From Ruminococcus sp. (lineage in GTDB: Bacteria > Bacillota > Clostridia > Oscillospirales > Ruminococcaceae): DNA of 64,000 nucleotides. Every line of letters begins with the position of its first letter. Position 1 is the first letter of the stretch. Below the pieces are notes generated by a model that did not search any database, had not been told where the DNA came from, and saw nothing but the letters and a program-made list of their open reading frames with translations. The DNA is taken from NCBI GenBank assembly GCA_017626015.1, contig JAGAJO010000003.1:1-64000 (forward strand), in the 5' to 3' direction. Below, in pieces: positions 23,117 through 31,567 of this stretch. The position numbers and the translations under genes are program-made.

Positions 23117-23147
23117 TATTATAATGCTTTGAGCGCACTCCAAGTCA
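23117..23147 (-). promoter_or_regulatory. MerR-type promoter with 19 bp spacer and operator
   Basis: TTGACT (complement of 23142-23147) and TATAAT (complement of 23117-23122) are 19 bp apart instead of 17. The spacer contains the dyad CTTGGAGTG-CGCTCAAAG (23126-23143). This is the classic layout activated by DNA distortion by MerR-family proteins. Confidence 0.9.
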
Positions 23148-23281
23148 AGCGTGTTTTTGAAATTTCTGTATTATGTACAAAAAAAGTGCTTTCTCTTTGT
23201 GCGGATCGCTGAAAATAAAATATACTGACCGTATTTTCCCGATATGCAATAATTTATCAAAAAGACAGTACAGGAGATAAA

Positions 23282-23401
23282 ATGGCAAGAAAAAACGCAA
23301 TTAAACCTGAACGGGAAAGTATAAAGCCCTTGACATTTTCTGCTTTGAGTGATAAAATAGTTTCTGTAAGAGATCGTGGGATCTTTATAGCTGTTCATTA
23401 A
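23282..23401 (+). CDS. Possible 39-codon small ORF
   Basis: An ATG with AGGAGA about 5 nt upstream opens a 39-residue basic peptide (begins MARKNAIKPE, ends GIFIAVH). The promoter at 23330-23358 lies inside it. It may be a tiny gene, a leader peptide or chance. Evidence is the ribosome-binding site only. Confidence 0.25.
   Translation: MARKNAIKPERESIKPLTFSALSDKIVSVRDRGIFIAVH
23330..23358 (+). promoter_or_regulatory. Promoter upstream of the 23.4 kb RNA and radical SAM gene
   Basis: TTGACA (23330-23335), 17 bp spacer, TAAAAT (23353-23358). Confidence 0.75.
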
Positions 23402-23452
23402 GTCAGATGACATTTGCTGGCATGAGTTTAAGCCCGTTTTACGGGCTTTTTT
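23365..23452 (+). ncRNA. Candidate ~88 nt small RNA or attenuated leader
   Basis: A transcript from the promoter at 23330 would meet a strong intrinsic terminator at 23431-23452, before the ribosome-binding site of the gene at 23480. The segment starts with a hairpin AGATC-GTGG-GATCT (near 23370). It is either a stand-alone small RNA or a leader whose terminator controls the downstream gene. I recognise no known riboswitch core. Confidence 0.45.
23431..23452 (+). terminator. Intrinsic terminator or attenuator before the radical SAM gene
   Basis: AGCCCGT / ACGGGCT stem with loop TTT and a run of six T. Confidence 0.85.
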
Positions 23453-23479
23453 GCTACATTAAAAAACGGAGGGTCTGTT

Positions 23480-25336
23480 TTGGAAGAAATAAAACAAAAG
23501 CTGGAAAAAATATTGCTTAAGGTCAGGCAGCCTGCAAGATATATCGGCGGGGAGATAGGAAGTGTTGTCAAGGACAGATCAAAGACGGACGTGAGATTTG
23601 CTTTCTGCTTTCCCGATACCTACGATGTCGGAATGTCGCATCTTGGGATGAAGATCCTTTACGGGCTTAAAAACAGCGTCCCGAACTGGTGGTGTGAAAG
23701 GGTCTTTATGCCGGAGAACGATTTTGAGGAAAAGATGAGAGAAAACGGCATACCGCTGTACGGCCTTGAAAGTCTGGACCCGATAAAGGATTTTGACTTT
23801 ATCGGTTTTACGCTGCAATATGAGCTTTCTTATAATAACGTTCTGCAAATGCTCGATCTTGCGGGGCTTCCGGTGCTTTCCAAGGACAGAAAGCAGCTTG
23901 CTCCGATAGTTGTGGGGGGCGGTCCATGCGTTTGCAATCCGGAGCCGATCGCCGATTTTTTTGATCTGTTTATTCTCGGCGAGGGCGAGGAGGTCAATAT
24001 GGAGCTGCTCTCGCTTTATGAGAAAATGAAGCCGCAAGCTCCCTCCAAGGAGGAGTTTCTCAGAGAGGCAGCTAAGATAGAGGGCATTTATGTTCCTTCG
24101 TTCTATGACGTTTCCTATAATGACGACGGTACAGTCAAGGCAGTCACGCCGAATGTTCCCGAAGCTCCTGCCAGAGTAAAAAAGCGCATTATTTCCGATC
24201 TTGACAAGGTCTATTACCCCGAAAGCTTCGTGGTACCGTTCAGTCAGATAGTTCATGACCGTTCTGTCGTTGAGGTTCTGCGGGGCTGTATCAGAGGCTG
24301 CCGTTTCTGTCAGGCGGGATTTATTTACCGTCCGTTCCGTGAAAAAAGTATAGATACCGTAAAGCGTGAGACAAAATGTCTCTGCGAGCAGACAGGCTAT
24401 GAGGAGGTGTCTCTGTCATCGCTTTCAACAAGCGATCATACGCAGATAAATCAGCTGCTGGAAAGTCTTACGGAATATACCGACAGGGAACAGGTCAATC
24501 TTTCGCTGCCCTCGCTGCGTCTGGACACCTTCAGCGAGGAGCTTATGGAGAAGCTCCAGACGGTTCGTAAAAGCGGACTGACCTTTGCTCCCGAAGCAGG
24601 GACACAGCGTCTGCGTGACGTCATAAATAAAAATATTACCGAGGATGAGATAATGCGAACCTGCAGGATAGCTTTCAGGGGCGGATATACCCAGGTCAAG
24701 CTGTATTTTATGCTTGGACTTCCCACCGAAACGGACGAGGATATAAAGGGTATCGCCGATCTGGCTGAAAGGGTTTTGGATCTGTATTACCAGACTCCGA
24801 AGGAGCAGCGTGCAAGAACTATCCAGATCTCAATATCCACTGCGACCTTTGTTCCGAAGCCGTTCACGCCGTTTGAGTTTGAACCTCAGGCAACTTCCGA
24901 TGAAATACGCAGAAAGCAGGAGTATCTGCGATCCTGCATAAAAAGCAGGAAGATCAGGCTCAGCACTCATGTAAGCGGGACTTCGGTTCTGGAGGCGGTG
25001 CTGGCAAGGGGAGACAGGCGTCTGTGCAAGGCTGTATACGCAGCATGGAAAAAGGGCTGCTATCTTGACGGCTGGGACGAGCATTTTAAATTTGACAGGT
25101 GGACGGAGGCGTTTGAGGAATGCGGCATAGATACGTCGTTTTATGCCAACAGGCTGCGCTCCTACGATGAGATCGCACCGTGGTCGCATCTGGATTATCT
25201 TGTTTCCCATGAATTTTTCGTAAGGGAAAATAAAAAGGCTCATGCAGCCCTGACGACCCGCAACTGCAAAGAGGGATGCTCAGGCTGCGGGATAAAAGCC
25301 GAATGCGGAGGTGTTTACTGTGGCAAAAATGCCTGA
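23480..25336 (+). CDS. Radical SAM protein of the TIGR03960 family
   Basis: 618 residues starting at TTG with GGAGG 7 nt upstream. A cobalamin-binding-like N-terminal domain (about 35-180, with VVGGGPCVCNP) precedes the radical SAM domain. Its C-x3-C-x2-C cluster is Cys270, 274 and 277 (CIRGCRFC), followed by a LSLPSLRLD strand and FAPEAGTQRLRDVINK. A C-terminal Cys-rich tail (CKEGCSGCGIKAECGG) probably binds another cluster. The partner DUF2344 gene overlaps its end. In many Firmicutes the pair lies upstream of rplU-rpmA, suggesting a role in ribosome or RNA modification; the reaction is not established. Expression may be attenuated by the leader. Confidence 0.9.
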   Translation: MEEIKQKLEKILLKVRQPARYIGGEIGSVVKDRSKTDVRFAFCFPDTYDVGMSHLGMKILYGLKNSVPNWWCERVFMPENDFEEKMRENGIPLYGLESLDPIKDFDFIGFTLQYELSYNNVLQMLDLAGLPVLSKDRKQLAPIVVGGGPCVCNPEPIADFFDLFILGEGEEVNMELLSLYEKMKPQAPSKEEFLREAAKIEGIYVPSFYDVSYNDDGTVKAVTPNVPEAPARVKKRIISDLDKVYYPESFVVPFSQIVHDRSVVEVLRGCIRGCRFCQAGFIYRPFREKSIDTVKRETKCLCEQTGYEEVSLSSLSTSDHTQINQLLESLTEYTDREQVNLSLPSLRLDTFSEELMEKLQTVRKSGLTFAPEAGTQRLRDVINKNITEDEIMRTCRIAFRGGYTQVKLYFMLGLPTETDEDIKGIADLAERVLDLYYQTPKEQRARTIQISISTATFVPKPFTPFEFEPQATSDEIRRKQEYLRSCIKSRKIRLSTHVSGTSVLEAVLARGDRRLCKAVYAAWKKGCYLDGWDEHFKFDRWTEAFEECGIDTSFYANRLRSYDEIAPWSHLDYLVSHEFFVRENKKAHAALTTRNCKEGCSGCGIKAECGGVYCGKNA

Positions 25337-26024
25337 ACCGAAAAATGCCGGTCTGCGTATTGAACGTTTCGATTACCGTGTGGTTTACCAAAAATGCGGC
25401 AGGGCGAAATATATTTCCCATCTGGACCTGATGAGGGCAATGCAGCGTGCGATCAAGCGTTCAAAGCTGCCGATATGGTATACTCAGGGCTTTAATCCTC
25501 ATATTTACATAATGTTTCCCCTGACACTTTCACTTGGCTTTGAAAGCAGAGCTGAGGTCATGGATTTCGCCCTTGTGGAGAATCTGCCATTTGAGGAGGT
25601 AAAAGAACGCCTTGATGAGCAGCTTCCGGAGGGAATGAAGCTCCTTTCCTGCGCCCGCCCGGTACACAGTCATACGGAGATCGCTTTTGCGGAATACAAT
25701 ATCAGATTTTCCGCCGACAGACCGCCTGCTGAATGTATGAGACTCTTTGAGGATTTTCTTTCGAGGGATAAAATAGAAATAGAAAAGCGGACAAAGAAAA
25801 AGACTGTAAATCTTGTTGATATCAGACCGTCTGTCAATGTGACCCGGCTTGACTGCGACAGCAGATATGTGTATCTCACTGTGGTGCTTCCCGCCGGCGG
25901 AAGCTTTAACCTTAACGCTAACACGGTCATAGAGACCTTTATGAATATGTATTTTCTTACAGAAGATGAGATTTGTATAGAACGCACAAAAATCATGATA
26001 GATACCGGTGAGAATTTTACATAG
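25320..26024 (+). CDS. DUF2344 (TIGR03936) protein, partner of the radical SAM protein
   Basis: 234 residues from the GTG at 25320, with GGAGG about 10 nt upstream; a GTG at 25311 is too close to that site. It overlaps the radical SAM gene by 17 bp. The opening FDYRVVYQKCGRAKYISHLDLMRAMQRAIKRS and then YTQGFNPHIYIMFPLTLSLGFES are typical of DUF2344. The function is unknown but it almost always accompanies TIGR03960 proteins and may recognise the RNA or protein substrate. Confidence 0.9.
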   Translation: MAKMPEPKNAGLRIERFDYRVVYQKCGRAKYISHLDLMRAMQRAIKRSKLPIWYTQGFNPHIYIMFPLTLSLGFESRAEVMDFALVENLPFEEVKERLDEQLPEGMKLLSCARPVHSHTEIAFAEYNIRFSADRPPAECMRLFEDFLSRDKIEIEKRTKKKTVNLVDIRPSVNVTRLDCDSRYVYLTVVLPAGGSFNLNANTVIETFMNMYFLTEDEICIERTKIMIDTGENFT

Positions 26025-26031
26025 AAAAGTG

Positions 26032-26060
26032 TTGCAATTACAGTCGGAATATGGTATAAT
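26032..26060 (+). promoter_or_regulatory. Promoter of rplS
   Basis: TTGCAA (26032-26037), 17 bp spacer, TATAAT (26055-26060). Confidence 0.8.
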
Positions 26061-26067
26061 ATTAAAG

Positions 26068-26190
26068 CATTTGAATTACCGTCGGTTTCGCCGACGAGAG
26101 TTAATGCCAGCCGGAAACGGTGCGACATTAAAGCGGGCGGTCCTCTGACCGGATATGTACCGGCGTATGAACGTCTGAAAATATAAGGAG
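26068..26190 (+). promoter_or_regulatory. Structured leader of rplS, candidate L19-type ribosomal leader
   Basis: About 120 nt of leader includes a tight hairpin CGTCGG-TTTC-GCCGACG (about 26080-26096) and further complementary segments (CCGG/CCGG, CGGTC/GACCG) up to the AAGGAGG site. No ORF fits. L19 leaders are known in Firmicutes; whether this belongs to that family is inferred. Confidence 0.5.
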
Positions 26191-26199
26191 GAATTTAAA

Positions 26200-26544
26200 G
26201 TGGACGCTTTAAAGAAAATTGCTGAATCAAGCCTGAAATCAGAGGCTCCTGCGGTAAACGTAGGCGACACTGTAAAGGTACATGTAAGGATCACTGAGGG
26301 TGACAAGTCCAGAATCCAGGTATTCGAGGGTACGGTCATCGCTAAGAAGCACGGCGATATCAACGAGACCTTCACTGTAAGAAGAGTAGCTCACGGCTGC
26401 GGAATCGAAAGAGTATTCCCTGTACACTCTCCCGTTGTTGAAAAGGTAGAGGTCGTAAGAAGCGGTAAGGTTCGCAGAGCTAAGCTGTACTACCTCAGAG
26501 GCAGAGTCGGAAAGGCTGCCAAGGTCAAGGAAGCAATCAAGTAA
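26200..26544 (+). CDS. rplS: 50S ribosomal protein L19
   Basis: 114 residues starting at GTG with AAGGAGG 8 nt upstream. Family segments are clear: [46 protein letters not shown] and a basic C-terminus with [20 protein letters not shown]19 lies at the interface of the two ribosomal subunits. The standard rplS-lepB-rbgA-rnhB-yraN order follows. A terminator at 26561 separates it from lepB. Confidence 0.98.
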   Translation: MDALKKIAESSLKSEAPAVNVGDTVKVHVRITEGDKSRIQVFEGTVIAKKHGDINETFTVRRVAHGCGIERVFPVHSPVVEKVEVVRSGKVRRAKLYYLRGRVGKAAKVKEAIK

Positions 26545-26560
26545 TTTCTTCGCAAAGCAG

Positions 26561-26586
26561 GAGTCGGCTGTGTGCTGGCTCTTTTT
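26561..26586 (+). terminator. Terminator of rplS
   Basis: GAGTCGGC / GCTGGCTC stem with two G-U pairs, then five T. Confidence 0.8.
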
Positions 26587-26709
26587 GTTTATAAGGACCG
26601 GCGTTTCTGCATGGAGACGCACCATGTCTTTCTCTGTCAGGAATATGTCGGGAGCATTTTAGGGCAATGCGATTTTTTTGAAAACGAAGTGAAAAATTTT
26701 TCAAAGCAC

Positions 26710-26738
26710 TTGTAATTTACGAATAAATTTGATATAAT
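26710..26738 (+). promoter_or_regulatory. Promoter of the lepB-rbgA-rnhB operon
   Basis: TTGTAA (26710-26715), 17 bp spacer, TATAAT (26733-26738). Confidence 0.7.
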
Positions 26739-26786
26739 AAATTTATATGAATTTTTGACAGCTGTGATTTGAATTGAGGATATGCT

Positions 26787-27467
26787 ATGGAAAACGATAA
26801 TACAGAAAAAATTAACGAAGGCGAAGCTTCCGGAGATACCTCCGGAAAATTCGGAGAGGTGAGCGAGGAGGATATCCGTCAGGCAAAGGAAGCGGAGCCT
26901 GAGGATATAAAGGAAAAGCCGTCCATAAATGTGGTGAATGAGATCCTTGACTGGTGCGAATCCTTTGTTTTCGCGATGTTTATTGTGATCCTCATTTTCA
27001 CTTTTTTCTTCAGGGTAGTTCTGGTAGACGGTGATTCTATGAACGACACCCTTATCGATAAGGACAGGCTCGTTATGACCCACATAAACTATACCCCGGA
27101 AAAGGGAGATATCGTGGTCATAAACAGTGAGGTAATAGGAAAAACAATTATCAAAAGAGTGATAGGTACTGAGGGCGACCAAATTAAGGTGGACTATACG
27201 CAGAATACCGTTACGGTCAACGGAGAGGAGATCTCCGGTGAGCATAATAAAGAGGTCATGGTCGATACCGGTCTTTTTGATATTTCTTTTCAGACTTCCG
27301 AGGGCGTTTATGAGTATGAAGTCCCCGATGACTGCGTTTTTGTAATGGGGGATAACCGGAACAATTCCAAGGACAGCCGTGCTATCGGCTTTATACCCGA
27401 AGACGACGTGCTTGGAAAGGCAGTGCTGAGGCTTTTCCCGTTTAACGGCATTGGCTTTGTGGATTAG
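26787..27467 (+). CDS. lepB: Signal peptidase I (first paralog)
   Basis: 226 residues. An acidic cytoplasmic N-terminus of about 50 residues, one transmembrane helix (about 57-76) and an S26 catalytic domain follow. The nucleophile is Ser84 (DGDSMNDTL) and the general base Lys123 (TIIKRVIG); the GDNRNNSKDSR box is present. It removes signal peptides from exported proteins, such as the beta-helix protein in this window. A second, shorter paralog starts 3 nt after its stop. The long acidic N-terminus is unusual for the family and absent in the paralog. Confidence 0.95.
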   Translation: MENDNTEKINEGEASGDTSGKFGEVSEEDIRQAKEAEPEDIKEKPSINVVNEILDWCESFVFAMFIVILIFTFFFRVVLVDGDSMNDTLIDKDRLVMTHINYTPEKGDIVVINSEVIGKTIIKRVIGTEGDQIKVDYTQNTVTVNGEEISGEHNKEVMVDTGLFDISFQTSEGVYEYEVPDDCVFVMGDNRNNSKDSRAIGFIPEDDVLGKAVLRLFPFNGIGFVD

Positions 27468-27469
27468 AT

Positions 27470-28063
27470 ATGAATATACGGGAAAATAAGGGGAATAAAC
27501 GAAGCTGGATATCCGCAGCCGCCGGAAGTATACTTGACTGGGCGGAAACGCTGGTTTTTGCGGTGTTTCTGGTGATCATATCTTTTACGTTCATTTTCAA
27601 GATCGCAAACGTTGTGGGACATTCTATGGAAAATACGCTGACGGAGGGAGACAGGCTTATCGTTTCTCACCTGTTTTATACTCCGGACTGCGGAGATATT
27701 GCGGTCATTGATTCCAAAGCGCTTGACGATGTTATAATAAAAAGAATAATAGCGGTTTCCAATCAGAAGGTGGTTATCGATTATAATGCGGGAACAGTCA
27801 GCGTTGACGGCAGTATTCTTGATGAGCCTTATATAAAGGAAAGCGAGATGCGCAGTACAGGTCATTTCGCAGACGCTTATTACAATGAAGAAAACGATAC
27901 ATACGAATACGACGTGCCCTTTGGATATGTTTTTGTGCTGGGGGATAATCGGAACGCTTCCTCCGACAGCAGAGTCTTTGGCTGCGTTCCGCAGGAGGAT
28001 ATTATAGGCAGGGTAGTGCTGAGGATCTATTCCCGCAGCGGAAAGATCGGAAGGGTCGAATAG
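27470..28063 (+). CDS. lepB: Signal peptidase I (second paralog)
   Basis: 197 residues, tandem copy of the previous gene but clearly diverged. One transmembrane helix (about 25-45), Ser52 (GHSMENTL) and Lys91 (VIIKRIIA) and the GDNRNASSDSR box keep the catalytic dyad intact. The start follows the upstream stop by 3 nt, so translation is probably coupled. Having two enzymes may separate substrates or growth phases; that is inferred. Confidence 0.94.
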   Translation: MNIRENKGNKRSWISAAAGSILDWAETLVFAVFLVIISFTFIFKIANVVGHSMENTLTEGDRLIVSHLFYTPDCGDIAVIDSKALDDVIIKRIIAVSNQKVVIDYNAGTVSVDGSILDEPYIKESEMRSTGHFADAYYNEENDTYEYDVPFGYVFVLGDNRNASSDSRVFGCVPQEDIIGRVVLRIYSRSGKIGRVE

Positions 28064-28089
28064 ATAACAGGGGGAAAGGTGAGGATACG

Positions 28090-28986
28090 ATGAGCGAAGC
28101 GGCAAGAGTACAGTGGTTTCCGGGTCATATGGCTAAAACCAGAAGAATAATGGCTTCAAATATGAAGCTTGTGGACGCCGTTGTGGAGATCACCGACGCC
28201 CGTATACCTTTTTCCAGCCGGAACCCTGAAATAAAGAAAATATGCGGCTCCAAGCCGAGACTTGTGCTGCTGAACAAGGCGGATTCCGCCGATCCCGACG
28301 TCACGGCAATGTGGGAGGGATATTACGGCAAAAAGGGGATACCTGCGCTTGCCACCGACTGCCGCAGCGGAAGAAATGTGAATAGGTTCTATCCAATGCT
28401 CCGAGAGCTGCTTTCGGGAGATATTGAAAAATGGAACAGCAGAGGAATGACGGGCAGACCGATAAGGATAATGATAGTGGGCATACCTAATGTTGGGAAA
28501 AGCTCTTTTATAAATCGGCTTGCGGGAGCAAGAGCGGCTAAGGTCGAGGACAGACCGGGCGTTACAAGAGGAAAGCAGTGGGTCTCGCTTCAGGACGGCT
28601 TCGAGCTGCTGGATATGCCGGGGGTCCTGTGGCCGAAGTTTGACGACAGGCTGGTTGGGGAAAGGCTGGCTTTTACCGGAGCGGTAAAGGACGTTATCCT
28701 TGACACCGAGTATCTTGCCTGCCGGCTGCTGGAATTTCTCTATGAAAATTATCCGGAGCTTTTAACGGGCAGATACGGGATCAGTCTGGAGGATGTTCCG
28801 GAAAATACTGAGGAAACGGCAGGCTGTCTGTGTGGTTATGAGCTGCTTTGCAGGATCGGCAGGAGAAGAGGGTTTCTTATCTCCGGCGGAGAAATAAATA
28901 CCGAAAGGGCTGCAGGCACCGTGCTTGACGAGTTCAGGGGCGGAAGGATCGGCAGGATATCACTTGAAAAGCCTAAGGAGCATTGA
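28090..28986 (+). CDS. rbgA: Ribosome biogenesis GTPase RbgA (YlqF)
   Basis: 298 residues with AGGTGAGG upstream. It is a circularly permuted GTPase: NKAD (G4) at 62-65 precedes the P-loop GIPNVGKSS (131-139) and DMPG (175-178). The N-terminal WFPGHMAKTRR segment is diagnostic. It drives late 50S assembly, with L6 and L16 regions as targets in B. subtilis. It lies in the conserved lepB-rbgA-rnhB cluster; its stop overlaps the rnhB ribosome-binding region. Confidence 0.96.
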   Translation: MSEAARVQWFPGHMAKTRRIMASNMKLVDAVVEITDARIPFSSRNPEIKKICGSKPRLVLLNKADSADPDVTAMWEGYYGKKGIPALATDCRSGRNVNRFYPMLRELLSGDIEKWNSRGMTGRPIRIMIVGIPNVGKSSFINRLAGARAAKVEDRPGVTRGKQWVSLQDGFELLDMPGVLWPKFDDRLVGERLAFTGAVKDVILDTEYLACRLLEFLYENYPELLTGRYGISLEDVPENTEETAGCLCGYELLCRIGRRRGFLISGGEINTERAAGTVLDEFRGGRIGRISLEKPKEH

Positions 28987-28988
28987 TA

Positions 28989-29603
28989 ATGACGCTTTAT
29001 GAGTATGACTGCGAGCTTAGAAAAAATTATCCCGTTGTGTGCGGCTGCGACGAAGCGGGCAGAGGTCCGCTGGCAGGGGACGTTTTTGCAGCGGCGGTTA
29101 TTTTTGATAAGGATACCGTTATAGAGGGTATAAACGACAGTAAAAAGCTGACCGAAAAAAAGAGGGAAAAGCTTTTTGACGAAATTGTGGAAAAGGCGCT
29201 GGATTTTTCTATACAGACCGCAAGCGTTGAGGAGATCGAGGATATAAATATCCTTAACAGCGCTATGCTCGCAATGAAACGGGCAGTGGAGGATCTTAAG
29301 GTAAAGCCGGACATCTGTATTATCGACGGCAATAAAACTCCCGATCTGCCGTACAAAGCGCAGGCGGTCGTAAAGGGAGATGCGACTTCTCAGGCGGTGG
29401 CTGCGGCTTCCATACTTGCCAAGGTCGCAAGGGACAGATATATGCTTGAAATGTCGGAAAAATACCCCGAATACGGCTTTGAGAAGCACAAGGGCTACGG
29501 CACAAAGCTTCATTACGAAATGCTGGACAGGTACGGAGCCTGCGGGATACACCGGCAGAGCTTCTTAAAAAAATATTATGCAAAAAAATCAGAGCAGCCG
29601 TAG
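28989..29603 (+). CDS. rnhB: Ribonuclease HII
   Basis: 204 residues from the ATG at 28989; AAGGAG lies 8 nt upstream, while the in-frame TTG at 28983 is too close. The catalytic motif GCDEAGRGPLAG is at about 19-30, then NDSKKL, IDGNKTP and GDATSQAVAAASILAKVARD follow. It removes single ribonucleotides and RNA primers from DNA. Its 3' end overlaps yraN by 26 bp. Confidence 0.96.
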   Translation: MTLYEYDCELRKNYPVVCGCDEAGRGPLAGDVFAAAVIFDKDTVIEGINDSKKLTEKKREKLFDEIVEKALDFSIQTASVEEIEDINILNSAMLAMKRAVEDLKVKPDICIIDGNKTPDLPYKAQAVVKGDATSQAVAAASILAKVARDRYMLEMSEKYPEYGFEKHKGYGTKLHYEMLDRYGACGIHRQSFLKKYYAKKSEQP

Positions 29604-29955
29604 CATAGGCAATGCGGGAGAGGACGCTGTCTGCGGATTCCTGGAAAGGCACGGATACAGAATAATATGCCGCAACTTTACGGTGAGGGGCGGAGAGATA
29701 GATATTATCGCCGAGAAAAACGGCGTTATCGCCTTTGTGGAGGTCAAGACCAGAAGCGTCGGCGCTCTCGAAGAGGGAGAGGCTGCGATAACCGAATATA
29801 AAAAACGGCATATCATAAAAACCGCCGAGATATTTATGTCAAGACTGAAAAGCCCCTGCACCTGTCGATTCGACGTGGCTACGGTGCAGACGGACAGGGG
29901 CAGGATAGTGCGTCTCAGGTATTATGTTGCTGCATTTGACGCAAGCAGACGTTGA
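29578..29955 (+). CDS. yraN: UPF0102 (YraN) family nuclease-fold protein
   Basis: 125 residues, normal size. GNAGEDAVCGFLERHGYRII, then RNFTVRGGEIDIIAE and IAFVEVKTRS give the E...D-x-V/E-V-K pattern of a PD-(D/E)xK endonuclease-like fold. The physiological function is not settled. It overlaps rnhB, as in many Firmicutes. Confidence 0.93.
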   Translation: MQKNQSSRSIGNAGEDAVCGFLERHGYRIICRNFTVRGGEIDIIAEKNGVIAFVEVKTRSVGALEEGEAAITEYKKRHIIKTAEIFMSRLKSPCTCRFDVATVQTDRGRIVRLRYYVAAFDASRR

Positions 29956-29997
29956 TCAATTCGGGATTCCGAAATATTATAGAAGGGTTGTTTGTTT

Positions 29998-31491
29998 ATG
30001 TTTTACAAAAGCACAAGAAACAGCGATGTAAAGGTTACATCGGCACAGGCTGTGGCACAGGGTATTTCAGAGGACGGAGGTCTTTTTGTTCCCTCGGAGA
30101 TACCTCAGATCACTCTTGAGGAAATAAGGGAGCTTGGCGGAAAGAGCTATGCGGAGAGAGCTTTTTATGTATTTTCAAAGTATCTTACCGACTACACCGA
30201 GGCTGAGATACGCTACTGTGTGGAGGGCGCTTACAACACAAAAAATTTCGATACGGAAAATATAGCGGAGCTGGCTCATCTTTTCGACGGCACTTATATT
30301 CTTGAGCTGTGGCACGGTCCTACCTGCGCCTTTAAGGATATGGCGCTCCAGATACTGCCGTATCTGCTTACGACAGCGGCTAAGAAGATAGATCTCGATA
30401 AGAAGATCGTAATACTTGTTGCTACCTCCGGAGATACGGGAAAGGCTGCGCTGGAGGGCTTCAAGGACGTTCCCGGTACGGAGATACTTGTTTTCTACCC
30501 GGATAACGGCGTTTCTGCAATGCAGAAAAAGCAGATGACCACCCAGGAGGGAGCAAACGTAGGCGTGTGTGCCATCAAGGGTAATTTTGACGATGCTCAG
30601 AACGGCGTAAAGGCCATCTTTACCGATAAGGAGATCGCTGAAAAGCTTTCCGAAAACGGTATGATGTTCTCTTCGGCAAACTCCATAAACTGGGGCAGAC
30701 TCGCTCCGCAGATCATCTACTATGTTTCCAGCTACGCTCAGCTTCTCAGGGACGGAGAGATACAGGAGGGCGAAAAGATAAACATTGTGGTACCCACAGG
30801 CAATTTCGGAAATATCCTTGCAGGCTATTACGCCAAGCATATGGGTGTTCCCGTAAATAAGCTTATCTGCGCGTCAAACTCCAATAACGTCCTGACTGAT
30901 TTTATAAATACCGGCGTGTATGACAGGAACCGCCGTTTCTACGCTACAATTTCACCGTCCATGGATATCCTTATTTCTTCAAATCTGGAAAGACTGCTCT
31001 ATCATATCTGCGGTGAGAACGATGCTCAGATAAGAGAATGGTTCGGCAAGCTTGCAGCTGAGGGAAGGTACGAGGTCAGCGACGAGGTAAAGGCTGTCCT
31101 CAGCGATGAGTTCTATGCCGGCTGCTGCACAGACGAGGAAACGAAGGCTGTGATCAAGGAGTATTTCGATAAATATTCCTATACCTGCGATACTCATACG
31201 GCAGTTGCAGTCAAGGTTTACGAGGATTATGTAAAGGCAACAGGGGATAAGACCAAGACGGTCATTGCCTCCACCGCAAGCCCGTATAAGTTCTCCGGCT
31301 CCGTTCTGTCGGCTCTGGGAGAGGACTGCGGCTGCGATGAGTTTGCGCTTGTTGACGAGCTTGCAAAGACCTCCGGCATGACAGTTCCGGCGTCTCTTGC
31401 CGCTCTTAAGGATAAGGAGATCCGTTTTACGGAGGTCATAGAAAAATCGGAGATGAAGGATTTTGTTTTCCGTGCGCTGAATGTCAAGTGA
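29998..31491 (+). CDS. thrC: Threonine synthase
   Basis: 497 residues from the ATG at 29998 (GAAGGG about 10 nt upstream; the TTG at 29992 is too close). MFYKSTRNSDVKVTSAQAV is the usual opening. The PLP lysine is Lys113 in HGPTCAFKDMALQ. VATSGDTGKAALEGF and PTGNFGNILAGY bind the cofactor phosphate. It converts O-phosphohomoserine to threonine. It follows yraN by 42 bp and has no clear promoter of its own, so it may be read with the upstream operon. Confidence 0.95.
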   Translation: MFYKSTRNSDVKVTSAQAVAQGISEDGGLFVPSEIPQITLEEIRELGGKSYAERAFYVFSKYLTDYTEAEIRYCVEGAYNTKNFDTENIAELAHLFDGTYILELWHGPTCAFKDMALQILPYLLTTAAKKIDLDKKIVILVATSGDTGKAALEGFKDVPGTEILVFYPDNGVSAMQKKQMTTQEGANVGVCAIKGNFDDAQNGVKAIFTDKEIAEKLSENGMMFSSANSINWGRLAPQIIYYVSSYAQLLRDGEIQEGEKINIVVPTGNFGNILAGYYAKHMGVPVNKLICASNSNNVLTDFINTGVYDRNRRFYATISPSMDILISSNLERLLYHICGENDAQIREWFGKLAAEGRYEVSDEVKAVLSDEFYAGCCTDEETKAVIKEYFDKYSYTCDTHTAVAVKVYEDYVKATGDKTKTVIASTASPYKFSGSVLSALGEDCGCDEFALVDELAKTSGMTVPASLAALKDKEIRFTEVIEKSEMKDFVFRALNVK

Positions 31492-31497
31492 TATGTA

Positions 31498-31517
31498 CCG
31501 TCCGGTTATCCGGACGG
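31498..31517. terminator. Hairpin after thrC, possible weak terminator
   Basis: CCGTCCGG-TTAT-CCGGACGG, an 8 bp stem, without a T run on either strand. It may act with protein factors or only protect the RNA end. Confidence 0.4.
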
Positions 31518-31567
31518 CTATCATTTCCGGGACGCAGGCGTCACAGAAGTGATATTGTGCGGCAGAC

